The position numbers and the translations under genes were made by a program. From a virus, in the IMG/VR virus record IMGVR_UViG_3300025120_000263, positions 1 through 33,379 of that record: a DNA stretch of 33,379 nucleotides; one strand, written 5' to 3'. The notes beneath the pieces are model-generated. The model saw only the letters and a list, made by a program, of their open reading frames with translations, was not told the DNA's origin and ran no database searches. Numbering within the stretch: position 1 is the first letter of the stretch; every line of letters begins with the position of its first letter. Shown in pieces: positions 1-9,318 of the stretch.

Positions 1-653
1 ATTATAGTTTAAACTTTGTTAGAGCGAATTATAGTCAATTAAGATTTACTCCTCAAACAATGGGAACAACAAGCATTAGTCTTTGGTTTTTAACTGATAT
101 TGCAAATACAGGTAACTCTTCCAAAGGTCTATTAGTTGGTCATAATCTTCAAGTCCCTCAAAGCGGCATTAGTGTTAACGAAATAAGTGGCAACATAAGA
201 ATAGTATATACATCCAATTCAGCTACAAAACAATGGAATACAACAATACCTTTTGTAGTAAACCAATGGTATCATATTGTTATTACTCATAGTGGTGATA
301 ATTCCAATATTGTACAAGCGGCTATAAATGGAGCATCATTAGTGTCTCCAACATTTAACAACACTTTCACTACACCACCTATATTTGCCGCAGTAGGAAA
401 TCTTTGGGCTGCAAATCCTAATTTTGGTTTTGGCGGAAATATAGACGAATTTGCAATAATACCTTCAAGATTAAGTGATTCTCAAGTGTCAAGTATATAT
501 AATAGTGGCAAGCCAAATAGTTTGGAATCTTTTAATCCATCTATATGGTATAGATTTCAAGAGGGTTCTGGTACTTCACCTCAAAACTCTGGTTCAGCAT
601 TAGTAAACTCAACAATTACTTACCCTGGTACTTACGATACTAACGTACCTTAA
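1..653 (+). CDS. LamG-domain adhesin/tail-fibre protein, 3' end only
   Basis: The reading frame is open from position 3 with no stop, so the gene begins left of the window; the ATG at 60 lies inside the domain and is unlikely to be the real start. The visible protein is a laminin-G/concanavalin-like jelly roll: TSISLWF, a central NQWYHIVITH strand, then GGNIDEFAIIPSRLSDSQVSSIY, which is the classic closing pattern of LamG domains. A last segment, PSIWYRFQEGSGT, looks like the first strands of a second jelly roll that then stops. Such domains bind carbohydrate and in phages usually sit in tail fibres or surface adhesins. No signal peptide can be judged because the N-terminus is missing. The family call is good; its location on the virion is inferred. 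Confidence 0.75.
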   Translation, partial: YSLNFVRANYSQLRFTPQTMGTTSISLWFLTDIANTGNSSKGLLVGHNLQVPQSGISVNEISGNIRIVYTSNSATKQWNTTIPFVVNQWYHIVITHSGDNSNIVQAAINGASLVSPTFNNTFTTPPIFAAVGNLWAANPNFGFGGNIDEFAIIPSRLSDSQVSSIYNSGKPNSLESFNPSIWYRFQEGSGTSPQNSGSALVNSTITYPGTYDTNVP

Positions 654-670
654 CACAACAAAAACAACAA

Positions 671-700
671 ACAATAAAATCAAATAAAATCAAATAAAAT
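671..700 (+). repeat. Decamer tandem repeat abutting a start codon
   Basis: CAAATAAAAT occurs twice in tandem (681-700), preceded by the variant ACAATAAAAT (671-680). The last copy runs into the ATG at 699. No Shine-Dalgarno sequence is present. The repeat gives an unstructured A/U leader, which probably serves translation initiation in a Bacteroidota-type host. Confidence 0.6.
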
Positions 701-953
701 GGCAAAAGCAAAAAAAATAACAAAAGATCAATTAAAAAACATTAACGAAACTTCACTTAAGTTTAATGAAATTTTAATTCAATTAGGAAGTTTAAATTTA
801 GCTAAGCAAGACTTAACAATGGAAGCTGCTAAACTTAAAAATGAAATTGAAAAAATAAAATTAGATTTACAAGAAAAATACGGAAACGTTAATATAAATT
901 TAAAAGATGGAACTTATACTGAAATAGAAGATGTCGAAGATAAGAAAGATTAG
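699..953 (+). CDS. Small coiled-coil protein, unknown function
   Basis: This 84-residue lysine- and glutamate-rich protein is predicted to be almost entirely helical. From about residue 18 to 62 it shows heptad-like leucine and isoleucine spacing (FNEILIQLGSLNLAKQDL, then KLKNEIEKIKLDL), as in a coiled coil. The tail (GTYTEIEDVEDKKD) is acidic. It follows a 45-base leader of tandem A-rich repeats, and its last 23 bases overlap the next gene in another frame. I do not recognise the family. Its place directly upstream of the packaging genes suggests a small virion or assembly accessory, but nothing in the sequence proves it. Confidence 0.7.
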   Translation: MAKAKKITKDQLKNINETSLKFNEILIQLGSLNLAKQDLTMEAAKLKNEIEKIKLDLQEKYGNVNINLKDGTYTEIEDVEDKKD

Positions 954-1155
954 TATAGGCTCTGACTACAAGAATGAAGCAATGCATTATTCTACTGGTC
1001 AAGAAGTTTACGGCGGGCATACTATTAGTGATATTCTTTTTGAGGATAAAGACAAGTCATATAATATTTTTATAACTAAAAATAACGAAGTTTTACCTTG
1101 GAAAAAATTTAATGCTAATATGTCAATTTCTGTAGAGTATGATCTTAAATATTAA
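931..1155 (+). CDS. Hypothetical protein, 74 aa
   Basis: The start lies inside the upstream gene (23-base overlap) and the stop overlaps the next ATG by one base (TAATG), so it sits tightly in an operon. The product is a soluble mixed alpha/beta protein without membrane segments: a basic N-terminus (MSKIRKISIG), then short alternating hydrophobic stretches such as YNIFITKNNEVLPWKKF and MSISVEYDL that look like beta strands. I do not recognise a family. The tight overlaps on both sides argue that it is a real, translationally coupled gene. Confidence 0.6.
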   Translation: MSKIRKISIGSDYKNEAMHYSTGQEVYGGHTISDILFEDKDKSYNIFITKNNEVLPWKKFNANMSISVEYDLKY

Positions 1156-1748
1156 TGAAAAGCTTATATAGTTTTATTGTTAAACCATTAAGTAAAAGAT
1201 ATGATAATACAAAGAAGATCAATGATAAAGCCTTCATTGTTAACACTAGTATTGAAGATCACAAGTTTGTTAGTAAAAAAGCTGTTGTTGTTTCTACACC
1301 AGCAGCTTATAAAACTAAAATAAATATAGGAGATGAATTATATATTCACCATAATATATTTAGAAGATGGTATGATCAAAAAGGTAAAGAAAGAAATAGC
1401 TCAACTTATTTTAAAGATGATTTATATTTTGTTTCACCAGATCAAATCTATATGTACAACTTAAAACCACATTTAGATTATTGTTTTATAAAACCATTAA
1501 AAAACCAAAGCTTCTTAGAAAACAGAAAAGAACAACCTAATGTTGGTATAGTAAAATATTCTAATAAGCTCTTAGAAGCTGCCGGAATAATACCTGGAAC
1601 ACTTATTACGTTTACCCCAAACTCTGAATTTGAGTTTATTATAGAAGGTGAACGACTCTATTGTATGAAATCAAATGATATAGCTTTAACGCATGAATAC
1701 CAAGGAAACGAAAAAGAAAATAATCCAAGCTGGGCAGCGAGCCATTGA
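1155..1748 (+). CDS. Double GroES-like co-chaperonin-type protein
   Basis: The 197-residue protein appears to hold two GroES-like beta-barrels. The first (about 1-98) has FIVKPLSKRY at the start, VVVSTPAAYK, then INIGDELYIHHNIFRRWYD and a closing YFVSPDQIYMYN. The second (about 103-185) begins CFIKPLKNQ and continues VGIVKYSN, IIPGTLITFTPNSEFEFII and RLYCMKSNDIALTH. The pattern of VxPL, G-V-V, GD/GT plus hydrophobic strands and a final Y-x-hydrophobic strand matches GroES and phage co-chaperonins such as T4 gp31, which cap GroEL while the capsid protein folds. Its position just before the terminase and capsid genes fits that role. The duplication is my reading. It overlaps the next gene by 56 bases. 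Confidence 0.5.
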   Translation: MKSLYSFIVKPLSKRYDNTKKINDKAFIVNTSIEDHKFVSKKAVVVSTPAAYKTKINIGDELYIHHNIFRRWYDQKGKERNSSTYFKDDLYFVSPDQIYMYNLKPHLDYCFIKPLKNQSFLENRKEQPNVGIVKYSNKLLEAAGIIPGTLITFTPNSEFEFIIEGERLYCMKSNDIALTHEYQGNEKENNPSWAASH

Positions 1749-1968
1749 AGAACTAATTAAAGTAGCAAAAGAAAAGATTGTAGACTCAGACGACGACGTA
1801 AGCGCTGACAGATTAAAAAATGCTGCTGCTACTAAGAAATTAGCTATCATGGATGCTTTTGAAATATTAAATAAGATTCAAACAGAAGAAGATTTATTAA
1901 ATCAAAAACCAAAAGAAGTTAAAGAAGAAAAAACTTTTAGAGGTTTTGCGGAAGGAAGAAGTAAATGA
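1693..1968 (+). CDS. Probable terminase small subunit
   Basis: This 91-residue, highly charged helical protein has two likely long helices (KKIIQAGQRAIEELIKVAKE and LKNAAATKKLAIMDAFEIL) separated by an acidic turn DSDDDVSADR, then a flexible charged tail. Terminase small subunits are short helical oligomers that bind the packaging site and feed DNA to the large subunit. The call rests mostly on size, helical content and position directly upstream of the large subunit, with an ATGA stop/start overlap. No clear helix-turn-helix is visible. It starts inside the preceding gene (56-base overlap). An alternative is another small assembly factor. Confidence 0.45.
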   Translation: MNTKETKKKIIQAGQRAIEELIKVAKEKIVDSDDDVSADRLKNAAATKKLAIMDAFEILNKIQTEEDLLNQKPKEVKEEKTFRGFAEGRSK

Positions 1969-4190
1969 GTTACGAGCAAACTCTTTGGAAAGAGGTTAAG
2001 GATTTAATTAATCCTAAGATATTAAAGAAACAAAATCGTTTCAAAAAATGGGAGTATGGTTACAACTCTGATTATGATTTTATAGTAATAAGCAAAACTG
2101 GACAAATTGGACAAGTTATTGAAATACAGAATCTCAGGATTGCTTTACCAGCAACAAATGAACCGTTTAAACGAAGCGAAAAAAAAGAGGATCAGTATTG
2201 GCACAAAGCCGAATATCCAAAAGAATTAAGCAAAATTAAATCTAGGTTTGACTGGGAAGATTATGACACTGAATTTAAAGAAAAGTGGTATGATTACATT
2301 GATAAAGAATTTACTAGAAGAGAAGAAGGATTTTGGTTTTATAACAATGGTGCTCCTACTTACATTACTGGCACTCATTACATGTACTTGCAATGGTCAA
2401 AAATTGACGTTGGAGCACCTGACTATAGAGAAGCAAATAGATTATTCTATATATTTTGGGAAGCATGTAAAGCAGATACGAGATGTTACGGTATGTGCTA
2501 TCTTAAAAACAGAAGATCTGGATTTTCATTCATGTCTTCGGCAGAACTCGTTAACCAAGCAACAATATCGTCAGATGCAAGATTTGGTATATTATCTAAA
2601 TCAGGATCTGATGCTAAGAAAATGTTTACAGACAAAGTGGTTCCAATATCTGTCAATTATCCATTTTTCTTCAAACCGATTCAAGACGGTATGGATCGTC
2701 CCAAGACAGAGCTAGCTTATAGAGTACCAGCTAGTAAACTTACAAGGCGTAAAATAGATGACAAAATTAAATTAAAAGAACTTCATGGTCTTGATACAAC
2801 TATAGATTGGAAAAATACTGGTGACAACTCTTATGACGGTGAAAAGCTAAAACTATTAGCTCATGATGAAAGTGGTAAATGGGAAAGGCCTGACAATATA
2901 TTAAACAACTGGAGAGTAACAAAAACTACACTAAGACTAGGAAGAAAAATAGTAGGAAAGTGTATGATGGGTTCAACTTCAAACGCATTAGATAAAGGTG
3001 GAAACAATTTCAAAAAACTATACATCAATTCGGATATTGAAAAAAGAAATAGAAACGGACAAACATCTTCTGGACTCTATAGCTTGTTCATACCTATGGA
3101 GTGGAATTACGAAGGATTCATTGATGCTTATGGATTTCCTGTCTTCACTGGAGGTGAGAATACAGTCAAAGGAGTTGATGGTTATGACATTACAGGCGGA
3201 GTTATCGAACACTGGCAAAACGAAGTTGATGGATTAAAAGATGATTCAGATAGTTTAAATGAATATTATCGACAGTTCCCAAGAACTGAACAACATGCTT
3301 TTAGAGACGAAGCAAAAAACAGTCTATTTAATTTAACTAAAATATATCAACAAATAGATTTCAATGAAGAAATGGCTAATGAAAAAGTCGTGACTAAAGG
3401 TAGTTTTATTTGGGAGAACGGTGTAAAAGATACTAAAGTTTTTTTTATGCCAAATAAAGATGGTAGATTTTTAATATCATGGATACCTTCAGATAATTTG
3501 CAAAACAAAATAATTTTAAAAAACGGTTTAAAATGGCCTGCAAATGAACACGTTGGAGCTTTTGGTTGTGATAGCTATGACATATCAGGAACTGTTGATG
3601 GCAAAGGATCTAACGGATCACTACATGGTTTGACTAAGTTCTCTATGGAAGACGCACCACCTAATCATTTCTTTTTAGAATATATATCTAGGCCTCAAAC
3701 AGCTGAAATATTTTTTGAAGATGTTTTAATGGCTTGCATATTTTATGGTATGCCTATACTTGCTGAAAATAATAAACCTAGATTATTATATTATTTTAAA
3801 AGAAGAGGGTACAGAGGCTTTTCTATTAATAGACCTGACAAAGTTTGGAATAAATTATCTACAACAGAAAAAGAAATTGGTGGAATACCTAATTCAAGTG
3901 AAGATATAAAGCAAGCTCACGCAGCTGCTATAGAAAGTTATATAGAAGAAAACATTGGATATTTAGAAGACAAGACTGGTGATATGTATTTTCAAAAAAC
4001 ACTAGAAGACTGGGCTGTTTTTGATATAAACAACAGGACTAAGCATGATGCGTCTATAAGTTCAGGTTTAGCTATTATGGCTTGTAACAAGAATAAATAC
4101 AGACCTAATCCAAAAGTAATAAAAAGCAAGGTTAATCTAGGTATTAAAAAATACAATAACAAAGACATTATCTCTAAAATTAATAAATAA
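1965..4190 (+). CDS. terL: Terminase large subunit (packaging ATPase/nuclease)
   Basis: At 741 residues this is the motor that pumps DNA into the prohead and cuts the concatemer. The ATPase half has a deviant Walker A at about 181-188 (KNRRSGFS, without the usual GK[TS]), a Walker B near 296-302 (LKLLAHDE, with acidic D301 and E302) and a coupling motif GSTSN at 336-340. The RNase H-like nuclease half shows D536 in GAFGCDSYDISG, an acidic strand end around E601 (MPILAENNK) and the final D695 in RTKHDASISS, so all expected acidic metal ligands appear present. It is longer than typical 450-600-residue enzymes, mainly through an N-terminal extension of about 150 residues. It overlaps the small-subunit gene by ATGA and the portal ATG follows the stop with no gap. 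Confidence 0.9.
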   Translation: MSYEQTLWKEVKDLINPKILKKQNRFKKWEYGYNSDYDFIVISKTGQIGQVIEIQNLRIALPATNEPFKRSEKKEDQYWHKAEYPKELSKIKSRFDWEDYDTEFKEKWYDYIDKEFTRREEGFWFYNNGAPTYITGTHYMYLQWSKIDVGAPDYREANRLFYIFWEACKADTRCYGMCYLKNRRSGFSFMSSAELVNQATISSDARFGILSKSGSDAKKMFTDKVVPISVNYPFFFKPIQDGMDRPKTELAYRVPASKLTRRKIDDKIKLKELHGLDTTIDWKNTGDNSYDGEKLKLLAHDESGKWERPDNILNNWRVTKTTLRLGRKIVGKCMMGSTSNALDKGGNNFKKLYINSDIEKRNRNGQTSSGLYSLFIPMEWNYEGFIDAYGFPVFTGGENTVKGVDGYDITGGVIEHWQNEVDGLKDDSDSLNEYYRQFPRTEQHAFRDEAKNSLFNLTKIYQQIDFNEEMANEKVVTKGSFIWENGVKDTKVFFMPNKDGRFLISWIPSDNLQNKIILKNGLKWPANEHVGAFGCDSYDISGTVDGKGSNGSLHGLTKFSMEDAPPNHFFLEYISRPQTAEIFFEDVLMACIFYGMPILAENNKPRLLYYFKRRGYRGFSINRPDKVWNKLSTTEKEIGGIPNSSEDIKQAHAAAIESYIEENIGYLEDKTGDMYFQKTLEDWAVFDINNRTKHDASISSGLAIMACNKNKYRPNPKVIKSKVNLGIKKYNNKDIISKINK

Positions 4191-6638
4191 ATGCAAATAA
4201 CAACTTATAACGGCAGTTCTTTCCCTGATCAGGTGGTACCTGAAGAGGTTAAAGCTTCTATTGATTACGGCAGACAGGTTGGTAGAGCTATCGAAGGTGA
4301 TTGGTTTTCCGGAACTAGAACTGGCGTGCAGGGTAGATATAACACTAATTATAATAATTTTAGAAATTTAAGACTGTATGCTAGAGGCGAACAATCTGTA
4401 CAAAAATACAAAGATGAACTAGCTATAAACGGTGATTTATCTTATTTGAATTTAGACTGGAAACCTGTTCCAGTTATTCCTAAATTTGTAGATATTGTAG
4501 TAAACGGTATGGACAGCAAGCTTTACGAAGTAAAAGCCTTTGCACAAGATCCAACTTCTTTAAAACAAAGAACTAATTACGCCCAGACTATAATGCGAGA
4601 CATGCAAGCCCAAGATCTTATAAATCAGATTAAAGATGTAACAGGCATGGATATGTATTCTACTTCAAATCCTCAAGATCTTCCTCAAAACAAAGAAGAG
4701 TTAGATGTTCATATGCAGTTAACGTACAAACAGTCTATAGAGATAGCGGAAGAAGAGGCTATAAATAACACATTAGATTTTAACAAATATGACTTAACTA
4801 AAAGAAGAATATGTGAAGACTTAGTTGTGTTAGGCATTGGTGCTGTTAAAACTAGCTTTAATTTATCTGAAGGCGTAACTATCAAGTATGTTGACCCAGC
4901 CTCACTGGTATACTCTTATACTCAAGATCCTAATTTTCAAGATTTGTGGTATGTAGGAGAAGTTAAATACATAAGTTTAAGCGAGCTTAAAAAAGAATTT
5001 CCAGCACTAACCGAAAAAGATTTAGAAACTATACAACAGTATCCAGGAAGTGCTAGTTATAATTATCAATTCAACGGTAGAAATGATGGAAATAGTATTG
5101 CTGTATTATACTTTGAATACAAAACTTATCAAGATCAAGTTTTTAAAATAAAAGAAACAGCTACAGGTTTAGAAAAAGCATTACAAAAACCAGACACTTT
5201 TAAACCACCTAAAAATGATAATTTTGATGTAGTTTCAAGATCCATAGAAGTTTTATATTCAGGAGCTAAAATACTAGGGCATGATATGATGTTAAAATGG
5301 GAAATAGCTAGAAATATGACTAGGCCTGATTCTAACTTAGTAAAAGTCAATATGAGCTACAGCATGTGTGCTCCTAAAATGTACAAAGGCCGTATAGAAT
5401 CTTTAGTAAGTAGAATGACTGGTTTTGCTGACATGATACAATTAACTCATTTAAAGCTACAACAAGTCTTAGCTAGAACAGTGCCAGATGGTGTTTATCT
5501 TGATGTAGACGGCTTAGCAGAAGTAGACTTAGGTAATGGTACTAATTATAATCCAGCAGAAGCTTTAAATATGTATTTTCAAACTGGTAGTATATTAGGT
5601 AGGTCAATGACTCAAGATGGTGGAATGAACCCTGGAAAAGTACCTATACAAGAATTACAGTCAGGAAGTGGTGGTGCTAAAATGAATGCTTTAATACAAA
5701 CTTACCAGTATTATTTACAAATGATAAGGGATGTTACGGGATTAAACGAGGCTAGAGATGGTAGTCAGCCTGATAAAAATTCTTTAGTTGGTTTACAAAA
5801 GTTAGCAGTAAACGCTTCAAACACAGCTACTAAACACATACTGCAAGCTAGTTTATATTTGTCAGCTAAAACCTGTGAAGATATAGCATTAAGAATATCT
5901 GATGCATTAGAATACCCTTTAACTAAAGAGGCTTTAAGATCTAGCATAAGTGCATACAACGTCGGTACATTAGAAGACATGTATAGATTAAACATGTTTG
6001 AATTTGGCATATACTTAGAGATGGTTCCAGATGAAGAAGAAAAACAAGTTTTAGAAAAAAACATACAAATAGCTTTACAGTCTCAGTCTATAAATTTAGA
6101 AGACGCTATAGAAATAAGAGAAGTAAGAAACCTTAAATTAGCTAATCAAGTTCTTAAAATAAAAAGAAGAAAGAAACAAGAACAAGATCAAGCAGCTTCT
6201 CAAGCTAATATTCAAGCTCAAGCAAACGCTAACGCAGAAGCTTCTGAAAGATCTGCTTTAGCAGAAATGCAAAAACAACAAGCTCTAGCTCAAACAACAT
6301 TACAAATAGAACAAGGCAAATCAGAATTTGATATAAACAAAGCTAGACAAGAAGGCCAAATAAAAAGAGAGTTAATGCAAGCTCAATTTGAATTTGACAG
6401 ACAGCTTAAACAAATGGAAATTGACAAATTAATTACCAGAGAAGAGGCTATAGAAGATAGAAAAGATAAAAGAGTAAGACTAGAAGGACAACAACAAAGT
6501 CAAATGATTTCACAAAGGCAGCAAGACGGATTACCAATTAATTTTGCTAGCGATGCTGCTGCTGCTGATGCAAGCGTAGAACAACTTTCACAAGACAATC
6601 AAGAAATGATGTCTAATGAACAACAACAAATAAGCTAA
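4191..6638 (+). CDS. Portal (head-tail connector) protein
   Basis: The 815-residue product starts immediately after the terminase stop. Residues up to about 640 form the portal core: an N-terminal helical/beta wing, a long helical stretch (residues about 395-420, KGRIESLVSRMTGFADMIQL) and MIRDVTGLNEARDGSQPDKNSLVGLQ, which is typical of portals where the crown/stem helices begin. From about 655 to 770 it becomes a Gln/Ala/Lys-rich coiled coil, followed by a low-complexity tail ending in EQQQIS; such extensions are usual in podovirus portals with a barrel. Portals form the dodecameric vertex through which DNA passes and bind the terminase during packaging. Assignment rests on context plus these features; no shorter start is needed. 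Confidence 0.85.
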   Translation: MQITTYNGSSFPDQVVPEEVKASIDYGRQVGRAIEGDWFSGTRTGVQGRYNTNYNNFRNLRLYARGEQSVQKYKDELAINGDLSYLNLDWKPVPVIPKFVDIVVNGMDSKLYEVKAFAQDPTSLKQRTNYAQTIMRDMQAQDLINQIKDVTGMDMYSTSNPQDLPQNKEELDVHMQLTYKQSIEIAEEEAINNTLDFNKYDLTKRRICEDLVVLGIGAVKTSFNLSEGVTIKYVDPASLVYSYTQDPNFQDLWYVGEVKYISLSELKKEFPALTEKDLETIQQYPGSASYNYQFNGRNDGNSIAVLYFEYKTYQDQVFKIKETATGLEKALQKPDTFKPPKNDNFDVVSRSIEVLYSGAKILGHDMMLKWEIARNMTRPDSNLVKVNMSYSMCAPKMYKGRIESLVSRMTGFADMIQLTHLKLQQVLARTVPDGVYLDVDGLAEVDLGNGTNYNPAEALNMYFQTGSILGRSMTQDGGMNPGKVPIQELQSGSGGAKMNALIQTYQYYLQMIRDVTGLNEARDGSQPDKNSLVGLQKLAVNASNTATKHILQASLYLSAKTCEDIALRISDALEYPLTKEALRSSISAYNVGTLEDMYRLNMFEFGIYLEMVPDEEEKQVLEKNIQIALQSQSINLEDAIEIREVRNLKLANQVLKIKRRKKQEQDQAASQANIQAQANANAEASERSALAEMQKQQALAQTTLQIEQGKSEFDINKARQEGQIKRELMQAQFEFDRQLKQMEIDKLITREEAIEDRKDKRVRLEGQQQSQMISQRQQDGLPINFASDAAAADASVEQLSQDNQEMMSNEQQQIS

Positions 6639-6655
6639 GCTTATATTATTAATTA

Positions 6656-6670
6656 TTATATTATATTATG
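6656..6670 (+). promoter_or_regulatory. TTATA pentamer repeat abutting the scaffold start
   Basis: TTATA TTATA TTATG runs straight into the ATG at 6668. The same leader, with one more unit, precedes the gene at 10368. There is no Shine-Dalgarno sequence. It is probably a translation-initiation leader; a promoter role cannot be excluded. Confidence 0.5.
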
Positions 6671-7798
6671 TCAGAAGAAGTAAAAGAAACAGCTGGCGGT
6701 GAGTTGACTCAGGGTGAGTTTAAAATAAAAAAATCACCTAAAAAATTAGTCAACCAAGATCCGGTAGCAAAAGTAGATTTAAGTAAACCTAAAAAAGTAA
6801 TTGAAGAAACTATTACTAAGGTTGATTTAACAAAAGAAGAAATAAAAGAACCTGTTGAAGAAAAAGAAACTCCTATAATACAAGAGATTAAAGAAGAAGA
6901 AATAAAAGAAGAGGTTAAGGAAATAACTAAAGAATTAAAAGAAGCAGTAAGAGACGAAAAAGTAGTAGGAAGACAGTTACCCGAGAATGTAGAAAAACTA
7001 GTTTCTTTTATGGAAGAAACAGGTGGTAATGTTGAAGACTATGTTAGATTAAATACTGATTATTCTAAAGTTGACGATAATTCTCTACTAAGAGAATATT
7101 ACAAAAATACTAAGCCACATCTTGATCATGAAGAAATATCTTTTATAATGGAAGATAGTTTTAAAATTGATGAAGATTTGGATGAAGAGCGAGATGTAAA
7201 GAAAAAGAAACTTGCCTTTAAAGAAGAAATTGCTAAAGCCAAAAACTTTTTGGAAGAAACCAAGAGTAAATATTACGACGAGATCAAGTTGAGACCGGGC
7301 GTAACTCAGGAACAACAAAAAGCTATGGACTTTTTCAATAGATACAACGAGAACAAAAAAATAGCCGCAGACAAGCACGAGCAATTTGTTAATACAACTA
7401 AAGAATATTTTACTAAGGATTTCAAAGGTTTTGAGTTTAACTTAGGAGATACTAAATTTAGTTATAATATTAACAACACTGAAGAGGTAATAGATCAACA
7501 GTCTGATTTGGAAAAATTCGTAGGGAAGTTCCTAAACGAAGAAGGAAGAATAGACGATCATAAAGGTTATCACAAAGCTTTATACGCTGCTAGAAATGCT
7601 GATACAATAGCTAAACATTTTTATGAACAAGGTAAATCCGACGGAATTAAAAATATAGTTAATAAATCAAAAAATATAGATACAGCTTCACGTCCACAAA
7701 ACAATGAAGATTTATTTATAAATGGTTTTAAAGTAAAAGCAATTTCAGGTGTTGATAGTTCTAAGTTGAAAATAAAAACAAAAAATAACAAAAACTAA
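6668..7798 (+). CDS. Probable scaffolding protein
   Basis: This 376-residue protein is very rich in Lys and Glu, with a low-complexity charged N-terminal half (repeated EEIKEEVKEITKEL-type heptads at about 55-95) and a more structured helical C-terminal half (about 110-340). It lies directly between portal and major capsid protein, where phage scaffolds are encoded. Scaffold proteins line the inside of the prohead, recruit coat protein and are removed before packaging. No protease domain is visible in it or next to it. It is preceded by a TTATA repeat leader and is followed 11 bases later by the capsid gene, so the two are probably co-transcribed. The call is from context and composition, not from a recognised motif. 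Confidence 0.65.
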   Translation: MSEEVKETAGGELTQGEFKIKKSPKKLVNQDPVAKVDLSKPKKVIEETITKVDLTKEEIKEPVEEKETPIIQEIKEEEIKEEVKEITKELKEAVRDEKVVGRQLPENVEKLVSFMEETGGNVEDYVRLNTDYSKVDDNSLLREYYKNTKPHLDHEEISFIMEDSFKIDEDLDEERDVKKKKLAFKEEIAKAKNFLEETKSKYYDEIKLRPGVTQEQQKAMDFFNRYNENKKIAADKHEQFVNTTKEYFTKDFKGFEFNLGDTKFSYNINNTEEVIDQQSDLEKFVGKFLNEEGRIDDHKGYHKALYAARNADTIAKHFYEQGKSDGIKNIVNKSKNIDTASRPQNNEDLFINGFKVKAISGVDSSKLKIKTKNNKN

Positions 7799-7809
7799 AA
7801 ACTATATAA

Positions 7810-9306
7810 ATGAGTTTACAAACAGGCGGGAGTTTTCCTGCATCTATAGTTCCTTCTCAAAAGAGAATGGCACTAGAAACTAATTTCCTAGAATTCAATA
7901 CTGGATCTGGAAAGGATTTCGCACAACAATATCTACCTGAGCTTTACGAAGCAGAAGTAGAAAGATACGGAAACAGGACTTTGTCTGGTTTCTTGAGAAT
8001 GGTAGGAGCTGAAATGCCTATGACTTCTGATCAAGTTATTTGGTCTGAACAAAATAGACTACATGTAGCTTATAAAGGTTTAGCCGCTCCAATATCACAA
8101 TCTGCAGCTGGAAATACTGGTGGAACTGGTGTTGGTAACGATGTTACTATTACACCTTCTTTAGTTAACTCTGGAACACCTGGTGCTGATTTAGATAAGC
8201 ATGCTATTAGAGCTAATCAAACTGTATTGATCTCTGATCAAGCTACTGGTTTAGTTACTGCTAAGTTATTAGTAATTAGTGTTACTGATACTACTATCGT
8301 ATGTAGATTATACGGAACAAGTACTGTGCCTGCTGGATTACTTTTAACTAACAATGTAAACATATTTGTTTACGGTTCTGAGTTTAAAAAAGGTACAAAT
8401 GGTATGGTTGGTTCTATTGAGCCAAGCTTTACTCAGTTCTCTAACAGACCTGTAATTATCAAAGATACTTACGAAATCAATGGTTCTGATACTGCTCAAA
8501 TTGGGTGGGTTGAAGTTGCTACTGAAGACGGAACATCTGGATACTTATGGTATTTAAAAGCTGAGTCTGAAACTAGATTACGTTTTGAAGATTATCTTGA
8601 AATGCAAATGGTTGAAGGTGAAGATTCTAAAACTGTTGCAGGAGGTACTACAGCTTTGAGTTCTTTAAAATATGAAGGATCACAAGGTTTGTTTGCTGCT
8701 ATCGAAGATAGAGGTAATGTATATTCTGGTTTTGCTGGAGCTGCTGCTCCTGGTTCTGGTGCTTTAGGTGATTTCGATGAAATCCTTAAAAACCTAGACA
8801 AGCAAGGTGCTATTGAAGAAAATATGTTATTCTTATCTAGATCTACATCTCTTGATTTTGATGACATGATAGCCGCTATGGCTGGTGGAGGTTTTGCTTC
8901 TACCGCTTCTGCTTCTTATGGTCTTTTTGACAACGAAGCTGAAATGGCATTAAACTTTGGATTTTCAGGATTTAGAAGAGGTTCTTATGATTTTTATAAG
9001 ACTGACTGGAAATATCTAAATGATGCATCTACAAGGGGATTAGACAAAGAGATTGATGGTGTTTTAGTTCCTGCTGGAACTTCTACAGTATACGATCAAA
9101 TGTTAGGATCTAACATTAGACGTCCTTTCTTACATGTAAGATACAGAGCTTCTGAAACTGAAGATAGAAGATTTAAAAACTGGATCACTGGATCCGTTGG
9201 CGGAGCTTATACTTCTGATTTAGATGCTATGACTGTAAACTTCTTATCTGAAAGATGTTTAGTAACACAAGCTGCAAACAATTTCGTATTGTTTAAAGGA
9301 GCTTAA
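7810..9306 (+). CDS. Major capsid protein
   Basis: The 498-residue product follows the scaffold and has the features of a HK97-fold coat protein. An N-terminal arm (QQYLPELYEAEVERYGNRTL, about 38-57) leads to the region MTSDQVIWSEQNRLHVAYKG. A beta-rich insertion lies at about 100-200 (VTITPSLV to NVNIFVYGSEF). The long-helix region is about 255-280, and a C-terminal domain (about 320-498) has ENMLFLSRSTSLDFDDMI and RRPFLHVRYRASETEDRRF. Its codons look somewhat more GC-containing and uniform than the neighbours', as expected for the most highly expressed gene. A terminator-like hairpin begins 12 bases after the stop. The insertion may be a surface domain. The role is inferred from order, size and pattern. 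Confidence 0.85.
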   Translation: MSLQTGGSFPASIVPSQKRMALETNFLEFNTGSGKDFAQQYLPELYEAEVERYGNRTLSGFLRMVGAEMPMTSDQVIWSEQNRLHVAYKGLAAPISQSAAGNTGGTGVGNDVTITPSLVNSGTPGADLDKHAIRANQTVLISDQATGLVTAKLLVISVTDTTIVCRLYGTSTVPAGLLLTNNVNIFVYGSEFKKGTNGMVGSIEPSFTQFSNRPVIIKDTYEINGSDTAQIGWVEVATEDGTSGYLWYLKAESETRLRFEDYLEMQMVEGEDSKTVAGGTTALSSLKYEGSQGLFAAIEDRGNVYSGFAGAAAPGSGALGDFDEILKNLDKQGAIEENMLFLSRSTSLDFDDMIAAMAGGGFASTASASYGLFDNEAEMALNFGFSGFRRGSYDFYKTDWKYLNDASTRGLDKEIDGVLVPAGTSTVYDQMLGSNIRRPFLHVRYRASETEDRRFKNWITGSVGGAYTSDLDAMTVNFLSERCLVTQAANNFVLFKGA

Positions 9307-9318
9307 TTATTATATAAT

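Noticed and set aside
60-653. ATG at 60 as a genuine start of the LamG gene
   Set aside because: The upstream codons are open to the window edge and encode in-domain LamG residues (YSLNFVRANYSQLRF).
2248-3237. Overlapping plus-strand ORFs and one minus-strand ORF inside the terminase gene
   Set aside because: They are alternative frames of a gene with conserved terminase motifs throughout.
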